From contig CAYXVF010000015.1 of NCBI GenBank assembly GCA_964468125.1, positions 1 through 64,000 of the forward strand: 64,000 bases of DNA. The letters run 5' to 3'. The DNA comes from CAYXVF01 sp964468125 (GTDB taxonomy: Bacteria; Myxococcota; XYA12-FULL-58-9; CAYXVF01). Positions 53,267 through 62,298 of the stretch are shown in pieces. The notes beneath the pieces are model-generated. The model ran no database searches. It was not told the origin of the DNA and saw nothing but the letters and a program-made list of their open reading frames with translations. Each line of letters begins with the position of its first letter. Within the stretch, counting starts at the first letter, position 1. The translations under genes were made by a program, and so were the position numbers.

Positions 53267-54517
53267 TTATCGCGCGCTCGCTCGAGCAGCCTGCGCCGGG
53301 CTACCCGTATTCATGTGTACCTTCTCCACTCGGTAGTCCACCTCGTGCCCGCGGAACTGGTAGTGAATGTTCGCCCCACGCCAGCTCGCGCTCCGGTCGA
53401 TCGCGGCCCGAAGCTCGTCGTAGGAGAGGGGGGGGTCCACTGGCCCTTCCCGAACGCTTCGTCGCTGCAACACCGCCTCCACCTTCCCGGGTGAGATGGT
53501 CACCATCTGCACTTCGAGCTGCGGAGGCATCATGATGAGGAGCTCGGCCCAGGCCTGCGGCAGGTTGTACTGAAACTCGGAGACGAACCCAGCGTAGCGT
53601 TCCTGGTAGAGGGTCTCGAGTTGCGGCTTGTAGTCCCGTAGGCGATCGTTGAGCTTGTCGATCTCCGATTCGACCAACGAGTTCCACATCAGCATTCCAC
53701 CGTAGACCACCCCACACACCGCAGCGAAGAAAACCGAGCCAATCAGTGAGCGTCGCTCCTGCTTGGCGATCGCCTTCTTGCGCATTTGTGCGCGTTCGAT
53801 CGGCAAGTAGAAACGAGTCTCGGACGGATCCTGAAGCCCGTGGAGCGCAAAGCTCGGTGCCTCAGCGGGGATTCGGACCTGGACGATCTCCTGTCCTGCT
53901 TCGCGCAGACGCTCTGCGATCCAGTCATCGGCCGTCAGCAACCGGCTGTCGGGCATGGCCGCGCCCTGCAGCGTGACAAACACCTCTCGCGCCAGGTCGT
54001 CGCCGGGATAGAGCGTGCGAACAGCCTTGATTTCGTTTCCCTGGATCGCCGTGAGCACGACTCGATTGCCCATTCGGTCGATGCAGACCACGTCCTCGAG
54101 CTCCGCGTCCTCTTCACGCTCCGCGAAGCCAACGACCCGAGAGATTCGATCGACGAGGGACAGGTCCGAGCTGCGGCGGCTGTCGCGAACCGATACTCCG
54201 TAGGGAACGACCGCCATGACCTGCTCGGACATGCGAAGCGATTGCAGCAGCGTTTCGGGGATGGAGAAGATCTGAAGATCCGGACCGTCGAGCTTCTCGT
54301 GGCAGTAGACCGAACCCGCGGGCAGTTTCGCGATGATCTGTTTATCGATCGCCTCTTTGTCGCCTTGAGCGACAATCCGCATCATCTCGCACGGCACCAC
54401 CGCAATATCGGTGGGGCTCTTCAAGATCTTCGGGAGGTCGTCGATCTTCGCGGACTTGAACTCCCCGTCTACGCCGATCAGTACCGTCTCGAGATCGAGG
54501 AGTATCGCCTTTGCCAT
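53267..54517 (-). CDS. PilM-like domain fused to PilN-like membrane protein (GspL/MshI-like)
   Basis: A 416-residue protein. Residues 1-240 resemble a divergent actin-like PilM/GspL cytoplasmic domain (MAKAILLDLETVLIGVDGEF, VMAVVPYG, DVVCIDRMGNRVVLTAI). The ATP-binding motifs of classic PilM are not evident. A single helix (257-279) is followed by a coiled coil and ferredoxin-like periplasmic region as in PilN (ESEIDKLNDRLRDYKPQLE). GspL has the same architecture, so this is a one-chain PilM-PilN equivalent. Confidence 0.75.
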   Translation of the reverse strand: MAKAILLDLETVLIGVDGEFKSAKIDDLPKILKSPTDIAVVPCEMMRIVAQGDKEAIDKQIIAKLPAGSVYCHEKLDGPDLQIFSIPETLLQSLRMSEQVMAVVPYGVSVRDSRRSSDLSLVDRISRVVGFAEREEDAELEDVVCIDRMGNRVVLTAIQGNEIKAVRTLYPGDDLAREVFVTLQGAAMPDSRLLTADDWIAERLREAGQEIVQVRIPAEAPSFALHGLQDPSETRFYLPIERAQMRKKAIAKQERRSLIGSVFFAAVCGVVYGGMLMWNSLVESEIDKLNDRLRDYKPQLETLYQERYAGFVSEFQYNLPQAWAELLIMMPPQLEVQMVTISPGKVEAVLQRRSVREGPVDPPLSYDELRAAIDRSASWRGANIHYQFRGHEVDYRVEKVHMNTGSPAQAARASAR

Positions 54518-54559
54518 TCAGTGTCCTCTCAAAATGCCCGTTGTCTTCCGCAAACCGCG

Positions 54560-56158
54560 TCAGTCATCTCGCGGATCGAGGAACCGCTCCATGTACACCG
54601 GATCGGGCTTCGCCCCCTCGGCGAGCCGCTTCGGTGTCAGGAGAATCAACAGCTCCGTGCTGTCGTCACGTGCTTCCTGGGCCCCGAATAGAATACCGAG
54701 AATTGGAATCTTTGCGAGCCAAGGTAGACCCGCGGAGTTTTCTTCTTTCCGGCGCTGGATCAGGCCTCCGATCACCAGCGTATCTCCAAATCCCGCGGTC
54801 ACGGTCCCCGAATAGCCACGCCGGTTGAGCTGGGGGAGGTCGAGCTGGAGGATGGGCGTTTGTCCGACGATTCCCGCGGAGCCGCCACCAAAGCTCCGCG
54901 TGTCGATCGCGAGGATTTCCTGCAACACGACGGAAACCGTCAGCGTGATGTTCGTATCGTCCTGGATGCGCGGCAAGAGCGACATCGTCAGGCCATCGGA
55001 CAGGATGCCCTGCTCGACCTCCGTGGCGACCGCCCCATCCTCAACCGTGTTCGAGACCTGCGCGATATAGCCCTGGATCTGGCCCACCTGAATGATCCCC
55101 GGCAGGTTGTTGCCGACGAGCAGATTGGGCTGGGCCACGAGCTTGATCTCTCCCTGATCCTGCAGCGCATTCAATACGACGCTGCCCGTCACACCGGAGA
55201 GCGTGAAGGCGGCGTTGCCCGGGTTCACGGAGGCCTGATTGATGCTCTGGAACGCGAAATCGCTCGTGGCGCCGATGTTGAGTCCGCCCACTCGCTGAAA
55301 CAGCTGGTTCCAATCGACCCCAGCGTTCAAACGATCGCGAGAGGTGAACTCGGCGACGCGTACTTCAACCACCGCCTGCCGCGCCATTTCTTCGTTGACC
55401 GTATCGATGTAACGTCCGACCGCTTCGAGGTTTTCCGGCGAATCGTTCACGATCACGAGCCCGGCGCTGCGGTTGATCGACGATTTTCCGCCTTCGCCAA
55501 TGAGCGCCTCCATCGATTCTTCGAGCTCTTCCCAAAACCCGCGCGAGCTCGAAAAGCTGGTGAGCGACACTGCACCACCGAGACCCTGTTGACCGCCGCC
55601 ACCGCCGCCCTGCATTCCGCCACCCATGCCGCCGGCCATACCGCCGCCCATGCCACCGGCACCGCCGCCCATGCCACCGGCCATTCCGCCACCCATGCCA
55701 CCGGCGCCACCACCACCGCCTTGTGCGCCTTCGTTCGAGATGCTCGTCATCCAGAACTGAGTGAGCATCGGAACGTTCACTCGAAAGATTTGGGTATAAC
55801 TCGCGAAGATGACGAGGTCCTGGTCTTCAAAGGCGAAGCTGTACCCAATGGGCGAGAGGATGACGCGAAGCGCGTCGCGCAGCGTGATGTTCTTCAGGGT
55901 AGGGATATCCACCTCGCGCTTGAGGTTAATCTCCTTGCGCACGACGAGGCGACAACTGTGGTTGCGCGCGAGCTGATCGAGAACGGTGCCCAAACGCAAA
56001 CTCGTGCCGAAGAGACTGACCGGACCGTCTTCCGAGCATCCGCTGCCTCGTCTGCGCTGGCGCTGCGTCTCCTCTTGGGCGAAGGCGGGTTCGGAAATGG
56101 CGCAGGACAGAAAGACGGCCACCGCGCACATGGCGCGCCAGAAGAACGTGCTCGACAT
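54560..56158 (-). CDS. MshL/PilQ-type secretin with Gly/Met-rich linker
   Basis: A 532-residue outer-membrane secretin. Signal peptide 1-28 (ending AFAQ). A secretin/TonB short N-domain spans about 48-120. FRVNVPMLTQFW is followed by a Gly/Met-rich segment (about 144-195, GGMGGGMAGG-type repeats), then an N1-like domain (SAGLVIVNDSPENLEAVGRYID) and the secretin barrel (about 265-520, VTAGFGDTLVIGGLI, IPILGILFG, ELLILLTP). Domain order matches MshL of the MSHA pilus. No lipobox. It forms the pore for pilus exit. Confidence 0.92.
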   Translation of the reverse strand: MSSTFFWRAMCAVAVFLSCAISEPAFAQEETQRQRRRGSGCSEDGPVSLFGTSLRLGTVLDQLARNHSCRLVVRKEINLKREVDIPTLKNITLRDALRVILSPIGYSFAFEDQDLVIFASYTQIFRVNVPMLTQFWMTSISNEGAQGGGGGAGGMGGGMAGGMGGGAGGMGGGMAGGMGGGMQGGGGGGQQGLGGAVSLTSFSSSRGFWEELEESMEALIGEGGKSSINRSAGLVIVNDSPENLEAVGRYIDTVNEEMARQAVVEVRVAEFTSRDRLNAGVDWNQLFQRVGGLNIGATSDFAFQSINQASVNPGNAAFTLSGVTGSVVLNALQDQGEIKLVAQPNLLVGNNLPGIIQVGQIQGYIAQVSNTVEDGAVATEVEQGILSDGLTMSLLPRIQDDTNITLTVSVVLQEILAIDTRSFGGGSAGIVGQTPILQLDLPQLNRRGYSGTVTAGFGDTLVIGGLIQRRKEENSAGLPWLAKIPILGILFGAQEARDDSTELLILLTPKRLAEGAKPDPVYMERFLDPRDD

Positions 56159-56287
56159 AGGTAACGCGGCTCCCTTCGGAGAAAGGTTTACGCGCGGTTC
56201 GGGGGTCGGTCAAATCGAAGTGAATGTCGACGACGAGAATACTGATTGAAGTGGAGCCTCCGTCTCGTTGGTGCTAGATCTCAGCCC

Positions 56288-56953
56288 ATGCAAAGACTCG
56301 CGCTTGCCTTGGGGCTCTTCTCCTGTGCCGCGTGCGGCGATGGTGACCTTCTCTACATCGAACGACTCGTACCTTTTGACGGGCCTAGTGTGGCGCGCTC
56401 CGAAGTGGAAGAAGGCGATCCGATCAGCTCCGATGGGCTCGTCGACCGTAACTTGATCAGCCCCGCATTCATCTCAGCGACCGAGAACAATGCGGCCGAC
56501 ACCGATCAGAACCTGTGCTTGATCGGCGACGAGTGCAGCTCCGAGTACTATACGGCGCATTTTGCGTGGCTCACTCTCCGGAATGACCAAACGGCGCCAG
56601 AAAACATCACGGTGACCGACACGATCAACAGCTATCAAGTCGAGTTTGCGGCCGAGACGGTCGGGCTAAACTTGCCGACCTATCGCGGTAACCTTCGAGC
56701 GGTCGTGAACCCGACTCAAATCACGACGTCTCAAATCACCATCGTACCGTTCGAGTACAAGGAACTGGTTGGCACGCAACTCGCGCCTACGGATCCACCG
56801 CTGCTCTATCGCGCACGCGTGACGGTCTTCGGCGACCGCAATCTCGAATTGAGCGCGTCAACCACACTACTCCTTGGCCCGTTCAACAATTGCACTGAAG
56901 GCGGAATTCCGGTCGACCCGGCGGACGCGTTCTTGTTCTGCACTGGCCAGTGA
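56288..56953 (+). CDS. Lipoprotein of unknown function inside the pilus cluster
   Basis: A 221-residue protein. ATG 56288 gives signal MQRLALALGLFSCAAC with Cys at 13 or 16 as possible lipid site. The mature part looks beta-sandwich (AHFAWLTLRNDQTAPENITV, YRARVTVFGDRNLELS), with two Cys pairs (CLIGDEC; CTE and FLFC). It is encoded against the surrounding pilus genes and splits the PilP-like gene from the secretin. Could be a pilus-associated surface protein or unrelated. Confidence 0.72.
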   Translation: MQRLALALGLFSCAACGDGDLLYIERLVPFDGPSVARSEVEEGDPISSDGLVDRNLISPAFISATENNAADTDQNLCLIGDECSSEYYTAHFAWLTLRNDQTAPENITVTDTINSYQVEFAAETVGLNLPTYRGNLRAVVNPTQITTSQITIVPFEYKELVGTQLAPTDPPLLYRARVTVFGDRNLELSASTTLLLGPFNNCTEGGIPVDPADAFLFCTGQ

Positions 56954-56990
56954 CGCCATCGCTGTCGAGCGAGGCGTACTCGGGTTTCGT

Positions 56991-57515
56991 TTAACGAATT
57001 GTTCCTGAGCCACCGCGCGAGCGTTGAATTCGAAGCCCGCCCTCGGTGATGTCTTTGATCACCACCCCGCCGACGTTGTCGCCCGGACGCACGTTGAAGA
57101 TGCGTCCTTGGAACATGATGATGGCTTCCTTGCGAGGCTGCAGGGTGATGGCTTTCACCAAGATGTTCTGCGTTGGATCCGTGCGGGGTCGACGCGCTCG
57201 GGTAGGTGCAGCGGGCGAATCGCTCTGACCGCTGCCGAGCAGCGCCTCGAACTCGCGCTGAAGCTGAATCTTTTCGATGCGAAGTCGAAGCGCCGCGATC
57301 TCCTCCCGGTCCAAAGCCATCTGCACGCGAAGCAGCTTCAGGCGCTCGAGAACGTCGGCGGTACCGAGGTCAATTTGCTCTTCGTATTGCTCCCCCTCCG
57401 GTTCGGGCCTGGTCTCGGGGGACGGGGAGCTTCCGCTCTTCTTTTTGGCGGCACCCGCATCGGCGGAAATTAGTATGAACACAGCGGCGAGGCATACGTG
57501 CGTGAACGGCTTCAT
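56991..57515 (-). CDS. PilP/MshK-like pilus assembly protein
   Basis: A 174-residue protein starting at ATG 57515. Signal peptide (1-22, ending DAGA), a disordered acidic stretch, a coiled coil (about 55-90, ERLKLLRVQMALDREEI) and a C-terminal beta domain (VKAITLQPRKEAIIMFQGR, NVRPGDNVGGVVI, LRIQ) with the GspC/PilP homology-region pattern. PilP links the inner-membrane complex to the secretin. Assignment rests on this pattern and its place in the cluster. Confidence 0.72.
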   Translation of the reverse strand: MKPFTHVCLAAVFILISADAGAAKKKSGSSPSPETRPEPEGEQYEEQIDLGTADVLERLKLLRVQMALDREEIAALRLRIEKIQLQREFEALLGSGQSDSPAAPTRARRPRTDPTQNILVKAITLQPRKEAIIMFQGRIFNVRPGDNVGGVVIKDITEGGLRIQRSRGGSGTIR

Positions 57516-57660
57516 CGATGAGCTCTTCTCTTTCACGAGGGGTTCGCCCAGCATTATGCGCGGGGCTCGCTAGGGCTTCAACCCGATGTACGGTGGGAAA
57601 AATTCGGCTGATGGCCGGTGTAAATTGTGACGCCGGAACCATAGTGCTAACGTCTGGCCA

Positions 57661-59406
57661 ATGCCGGGTCGACCGCAACAGGGCGGGTCTCTTTCCCCTT
57701 TTGAAGACGAGGATACCGCCAAGAGCGCGCTCGAAGGTTCTTTGGAGGAGGAGCTGAGCTCCTCGGCTCGTACGGATACCTCCCCCGGCGCCGATGTCGA
57801 CGAGGCTGCTATCGACGAGGCAACACGCTTCGACATCCGAATCTCCATGCAGGAAGCGGAGAGCGAGCTCGGCGGGGATACGGACATTCGCTACGTCCCT
57901 CCAGGCTTCAGCACCACGGGCGAGCTCGAGGGCAGCTCCGTAGACCTCAAGGCGATTTCGGAGCTATCCCCGAATGAGCTCGGCAGCGGTGAGCCCAGCG
58001 GACGGACGGACCCTGTGATCGCCGCTGCCCCGCCCCGTGCCACTCAGTCAATAGAGGTCGGTCAGTGTTTCGCTCGTGGCGGCATGGCGGAGCTCTACCA
58101 CGCGCGGCGCATCGGTGGTCCCGACCACAAGAAGCGTTTCGTGATGAAGAAGCTGCTAAAGGAGCTCTCTGACGATCCGACATTCGTCGAGCGCTTCAAG
58201 AACGAGGCGAAAGTCACTTCAGGCCTCCAGCATCCGCACATCATCGAGACATATGAAATCGCGCAACATCAGGCGCAATGGTACATCGCCATGGAGTATC
58301 TCCCGGGTCGAGACCTCGGGAATGTACTCAATCGCTTGCATCACTTCCGCGTCCAATGCCCAGTAGAGATCGTGCTCGAAGTTGCGATCGCAGTGAGCAA
58401 GGCGCTTCAACACGTGCACTCCTTGCGCATCGTTGACGAAACAGGTGCGCGGATCGTCCACCGAGACGTCAACCCGGCAAACGTCATGGTGACCTGGGAC
58501 GGCCGGATCAAGCTGCTCGATTTCGGGTTGGCTAAGGACCCTACCGCAGATCTGACCGGCGGCGGCGAGATGGTCGGCAAGCTGATGTATCAGCCGCCAG
58601 AAGCCATCAAGGGCGGCAAACCCTCGCCCCAGTGGGACGTCTACGCACTCGGACTCTTGATGTTCGAGCTGCTCTCGGGGCAAGCCCCCTTTGGCGGTTT
58701 GATGAGTAGCTCTCAGTTGATGGCACGCATCGTCGAGGAAGAGCTCGCGGACATTCAAAGTCTCAATGAGAGCGTACCGGACTCGGTTGCGAAGATCGTA
58801 CACAAGGCGACGGCTAAGGATCCCGCGAAACGCTACCGGACAATGAGCGACTGCCTGGCCGCCCTCGAGCGTGCGCTCGAATTGGAAGTGGGTGGACGAG
58901 GGGACGTTCGGACGTTCATGCGCGTGCTCTACCAGGAAAACGGGAAGACCCCGCAACGGGTTCAGCTGGGCCAAGCGACGAAGCGTGAGCCCCAGCGCCG
59001 ACCCGTCGCCTCGCGAATCAGTGCGACGAATCGGTCGCGCCCCCGAGCACATACGCGAGCGCTTCAGGCACAGGAGTCCCGAAAGACTCTTTCTCTCGTC
59101 GCCGCGGGGGTGGTCGCCCTCGTCTTGGTCTCGGCGGCGATGTTCTGGATGATCGGCAGTCGGGAGTCAGACGACGAGATGGAAATCGATCCAAGCACCT
59201 ATATAGAAACCGGGGTACTCGTCCGCTGTAGAGCAGGACGGGTGTTCCTCGATGGGATTCAGCTAGGACAATGTCCCACGGTGGCGATGCCCACCTCCGT
59301 CGGGCGCTATCGAATCGAGGTTCGAGACGGCAGCAAACGCATCGAGCGAACCATCGACGTGGAAAGTGGCAAATTGGTCGAGCTCGATCTCCGGTCGGAG
59401 CAATGA
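57661..59406 (+). CDS. Membrane Ser/Thr protein kinase 1 (Hanks type, PEGA-like tail)
   Basis: A 581-residue protein. Residues 1-130 are acidic and disordered. The kinase domain (132-410) has a degenerate glycine loop (FARGGMAELY), lysine 163 in FVMKK, HRDVNPANV (268-276) and DFG (287-289), so it appears active. A membrane helix (476-498) precedes a small beta domain like PEGA (RVFLDGIQLGQCPTV, RYRIEVRDG). The topology puts the tail in the periplasm. It is divergent from the PilP-like gene and upstream of kinase 2. Confidence 0.92.
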   Translation: MPGRPQQGGSLSPFEDEDTAKSALEGSLEEELSSSARTDTSPGADVDEAAIDEATRFDIRISMQEAESELGGDTDIRYVPPGFSTTGELEGSSVDLKAISELSPNELGSGEPSGRTDPVIAAAPPRATQSIEVGQCFARGGMAELYHARRIGGPDHKKRFVMKKLLKELSDDPTFVERFKNEAKVTSGLQHPHIIETYEIAQHQAQWYIAMEYLPGRDLGNVLNRLHHFRVQCPVEIVLEVAIAVSKALQHVHSLRIVDETGARIVHRDVNPANVMVTWDGRIKLLDFGLAKDPTADLTGGGEMVGKLMYQPPEAIKGGKPSPQWDVYALGLLMFELLSGQAPFGGLMSSSQLMARIVEEELADIQSLNESVPDSVAKIVHKATAKDPAKRYRTMSDCLAALERALELEVGGRGDVRTFMRVLYQENGKTPQRVQLGQATKREPQRRPVASRISATNRSRPRAHTRALQAQESRKTLSLVAAGVVALVLVSAAMFWMIGSRESDDEMEIDPSTYIETGVLVRCRAGRVFLDGIQLGQCPTVAMPTSVGRYRIEVRDGSKRIERTIDVESGKLVELDLRSEQ

Positions 59407-59532
59407 CTGAGGTAATCAAGTTGAATACATCTGCCGTTCGTGCATTTTCCTGACGGCGATTGCGCGAGTCATGCGTTACACTCTAGGAGATGGTTGAAGG
59501 TGTAATTGAGCCTTCGCTGCCGACCGACGACG

Positions 59533-61332
59533 ATGTCCGAACAAACCGAACGCGAAGACGACTGGCTGGACGATTTCCGCGAGGAGACCGACGAGCAACT
59601 CGGTGATGCCCCACCGGGCTTTCTGCTGGACGAGCTGCTCGGTCGCGGCGGAATGGCGGAGGTTTATCTCGCTCACCGCACCGGGCCCAAGGGTTTCTCG
59701 CGCAAGGTCGTCATCAAGCGCATCCGCCCCGACAAAGTGGAAGAGCAGGACTTCGTCGAGCGCTTCATCCGAGAGGCGAGCCTCACGTCGCAGTTCCACC
59801 ACCCGAACATCGTCGAGATTCTGGAGCTGGTGACCCTCGATGACGCCTACTACATCGTCATGGAGTATCTCCATGGCAAGAACGTCTCGCACCTGATCGA
59901 AAAGCTGAACAAGCAGGGCACACGCTGTCCTCCCGAGATGGCCGCGTTCATCGCCGCCGGACTCTCGAGCGCACTCAGCTACGCGCACAACTTCATGGAC
60001 GAGGATGGTAAGCGCCACCAGATCATTCACCGCGACATAAGTCCGGACAACGTGATGGTGACCTACGCCGGCGAGGTGAAGCTCCTCGACTTTGGCGTCG
60101 CCAAGGATCTCGATGGCACTCAGCTCACCCAGGGCGACAAAGTCATCGGCAAGCCGCTGTATCTTCCGCCGGAGAGTCTCAACGGCTCCCCCGCATCGCC
60201 CGCGAGAGACGTCTACAGTCTCGGGATGACACTCTATGTCATGCTCGCGGGGCGTCCGCCCTTCGAGATGGGCAGCGGTCCGGAGGGACTCGCAAAGCTC
60301 CTCGTGGACATCACGAACAGCGAAATCCCGCCGCTGCGCCAGTTCAACGAAGACATTCCTGCGGACCTCGAGCACATCGTCATGAAGACGATCTCGAAAG
60401 AGCAACGTTCGCGGTATAGCGCCTCCGATCTTCAAAACGTGCTCGAGGGTTGGCTCGTCCAAAACGGGCACAACGTCAATCAGAGCAACCTCGCGAGCTT
60501 CTTGCGGGAGATCGTGGGTGAAGAGGCCGAAGGTTCGAGCGCATCGCCGTCGAAGCCCAAGTCGCAGCCCAAGCGGCTCGGGTCGGCCAAGGCCGAGGGA
60601 GGATGGGTTCAAAAGCAAGAACGCTCCTCGGCCGCCGCCACCGCAGACATGGATCCCGATCCGACTCGCATGCGGATCCCCAGTGCAGGCGAGCCAGCGA
60701 CGCTCATGTACGAGCAAGACGACGGGGTCGACGAGAAGACCCGCTCTGCGAATGTCGCAGCGGAGCGAGCGCCGCGGGCAGAGCGCACGAAACGAAAACG
60801 AGATGCGCATAAGGGCAAGAAGCAGGGCGAGGAGAGCGAGCTCGACAATAAGAAGCTCCTGATCGGCGCCGGAGCCGTGGCCGCCGCTACGCTCCTGATG
60901 TTCGTCATCGTTGCTGCTGTGTCGGACTCGGACGAGGAGCACGATGCCTTTGCCGAGCGTCTGGAGCGGATCAGCGAGAGCCTCGGGAAAGACTCAATCG
61001 ACGATGAGCTCGCGAACATCAACGTCGACGGCGAGGCCGCTCCCGCGCCGACCCGACGCAGGCGTCCCTCGCGCCTCGGCTCAAAGACTGCAAAGCTCGC
61101 CATTCGCTGCGATGGGACGATCATCACGGTCGATGGCGCCGAAGTCGGCTTTTGCCCGGACAAAGTGGTTCCGGTCACCCCAGGCCTGCACACCGTACAG
61201 GTTCAAACCACGAAAGGCCGCATGGAGAAGAAGGTCGTCGTGGAAGCTTACGAGGTCGAATCGGTCCAGCTTCTCAAGCCAAGGGTCAGGCGCAAAAATC
61301 GACCGGTGACCATCAAGGCGCCGGTGGATTAA
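59533..61332 (+). CDS. Membrane Ser/Thr protein kinase 2 (Hanks type, PEGA-like tail)
   Basis: A 599-residue paralogue of kinase 1; ATG 59533 is preferred. The kinase domain starts early (LLGRGGMAEVY 35-45) with K62 (VVIKRI), HRDISPDNV (166-174) and DFG (187-189). A long charged linker (about 340-435) is followed by a membrane helix (about 440-460, LIGAGAVAAATLLMFVIVAA) and a PEGA-like tail (ITVDGAEVGFCPDKVV, HTVQVQTTKG). The next gene, a prepilin, begins 37 bases downstream on the same strand. Confidence 0.92.
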   Translation: MSEQTEREDDWLDDFREETDEQLGDAPPGFLLDELLGRGGMAEVYLAHRTGPKGFSRKVVIKRIRPDKVEEQDFVERFIREASLTSQFHHPNIVEILELVTLDDAYYIVMEYLHGKNVSHLIEKLNKQGTRCPPEMAAFIAAGLSSALSYAHNFMDEDGKRHQIIHRDISPDNVMVTYAGEVKLLDFGVAKDLDGTQLTQGDKVIGKPLYLPPESLNGSPASPARDVYSLGMTLYVMLAGRPPFEMGSGPEGLAKLLVDITNSEIPPLRQFNEDIPADLEHIVMKTISKEQRSRYSASDLQNVLEGWLVQNGHNVNQSNLASFLREIVGEEAEGSSASPSKPKSQPKRLGSAKAEGGWVQKQERSSAAATADMDPDPTRMRIPSAGEPATLMYEQDDGVDEKTRSANVAAERAPRAERTKRKRDAHKGKKQGEESELDNKKLLIGAGAVAAATLLMFVIVAAVSDSDEEHDAFAERLERISESLGKDSIDDELANINVDGEAAPAPTRRRRPSRLGSKTAKLAIRCDGTIITVDGAEVGFCPDKVVPVTPGLHTVQVQTTKGRMEKKVVVEAYEVESVQLLKPRVRRKNRPVTIKAPVD

Positions 61333-61369
61333 TATGACGAGCCAGAGCACTTCCCGGAGGTTTGTAACC

Positions 61370-61876
61370 ATGCGTCGAGGCATCGCGGAACGTCGTCAGA
61401 TCGGTTTTACGCTCGTCGAGCTCGGTATCGTGATCGGAGTCATCGCGGTCATGGTCACGATAGTCTTCACTGCTCGCGGCTTCATCGACAACGGTCGGCT
61501 CGGCAGCACGCTTCAGCTCACGAGCGCGATCCGTGACGCGGCTCGGGGCTTCTCCTTGCGCCAGTGCGGCGGCGCGTCCTTCAACTGCGACTCGGTCGCG
61601 GGGGGCCCTGCTCACCTCAACGACATCAACAAGCTCGTAGGACCAGACAATTTCTTCACGACCCCTCCGGAAGACCCCTGGGGTAACGGGGTCGTCGGAG
61701 TATCAGCGACCGGCGCTGCTTTCGATTTCATCGATATCGTCATCTGCATTGGCCAGGGGACGAACTCGGATGAGCTCGCTTCGGACTTCGAGTTCACTGC
61801 ATCGGAATTTGGAACGGTCACCATTGGCGGTGCGTGCGGCACGGGCGGCACGCAGGTGACCGTCAACACCCGGTAG
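61370..61876 (+). CDS. Type IV pilin-like protein
   Basis: A 168-residue pilin. ATG 61370 has GGAGG 9 bases upstream; another ATG at 61334 is possible. Leader MRRGIAERRQIG is cleaved before FTLVELGIVIGVIAVMVTIV. The helix closely resembles that of the candidate major pilin at 49288 (GIVIGVIAV, then RGF), so the two are paralogues. Cysteines occur at LRQCGG, FNCDS, VICIG and GACGTG. It follows kinase 2 and may be co-transcribed with it. Confidence 0.88.
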   Translation: MRRGIAERRQIGFTLVELGIVIGVIAVMVTIVFTARGFIDNGRLGSTLQLTSAIRDAARGFSLRQCGGASFNCDSVAGGPAHLNDINKLVGPDNFFTTPPEDPWGNGVVGVSATGAAFDFIDIVICIGQGTNSDELASDFEFTASEFGTVTIGGACGTGGTQVTVNTR

Positions 61877-61879
61877 ACC

Positions 61880-62269
61880 CTACACCTCGAAATCTGTCGA
61901 CAAGCTGACGCCGACCTCCGCCGGGTCGCGCCACCGCGCACGTCGCTTCTGCTGCAGCTCGGCGATCACGCGTTGCAACGTGGGATCATCGAACGGACGT
62001 CGGTCTAGGCGTGCCCCCTTTTGTGCGTTCGCCTTTCCGGTGGCGAGCGCGAGGTTTTCGAGCGCATCGGTGCCACCGTGTGAGCGCGGAACGATGTGCT
62101 CGATGGTCACGTCACTGACGGGCTCCCCCTGCAGATCGACATAGAGCTTGCGGCCGCTGAAGATACAGCGTCCTTCCCAGAGCTCCTCGCCACGGAAGTG
62201 TTTCCGAACGAAAGTTCGGTCCGTCGCCACGATGGCGAGGATGGTTTTGCGTTTGCTCGCCTTTCCCAT
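61880..62269 (-). CDS. HNH endonuclease family protein
   Basis: A 129-residue protein with a basic N-terminus. It has one Cys (GRCIFSGRKL), where two-Cys zinc-supported HNH proteins have CxxC, then IEHIVPRSHGGTDALENLALATGKANAQKG-type HNH sequence (read in parts), with the catalytic His in EHIVPRS and downstream Asn residues present. It is likely a DNA endonuclease, free-standing, without an obvious partner. It converges with the pilin at 61876, three bases away. Confidence 0.85.
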   Translation of the reverse strand: MGKASKRKTILAIVATDRTFVRKHFRGEELWEGRCIFSGRKLYVDLQGEPVSDVTIEHIVPRSHGGTDALENLALATGKANAQKGARLDRRPFDDPTLQRVIAELQQKRRARWRDPAEVGVSLSTDFEV

Positions 62270-62298
62270 CGAACGAAATTCAAGGTAAGCACGTTTCT

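Noticed and set aside
55573..55727. Tandem repeat that might suggest a CRISPR or minisatellite
   Set aside because: It is in-frame Gly/Met coding sequence of the secretin; no spacer/repeat regularity. No CRISPR array was seen anywhere in the window.
54860..56164. 434-codon open frame antisense to the secretin, with HATGHTAAHATG-like repeats
   Set aside because: The repeats are the reverse of the Gly/Met codons in the secretin; no start context or domain.
59476..60942. Long open frame (488 codons) antisense to kinase 2
   Set aside because: Composition is Arg/Leu/His/Asp-rich shadow sequence typical of GC-rich genes, with no motif; the opposite frame encodes a clear kinase.
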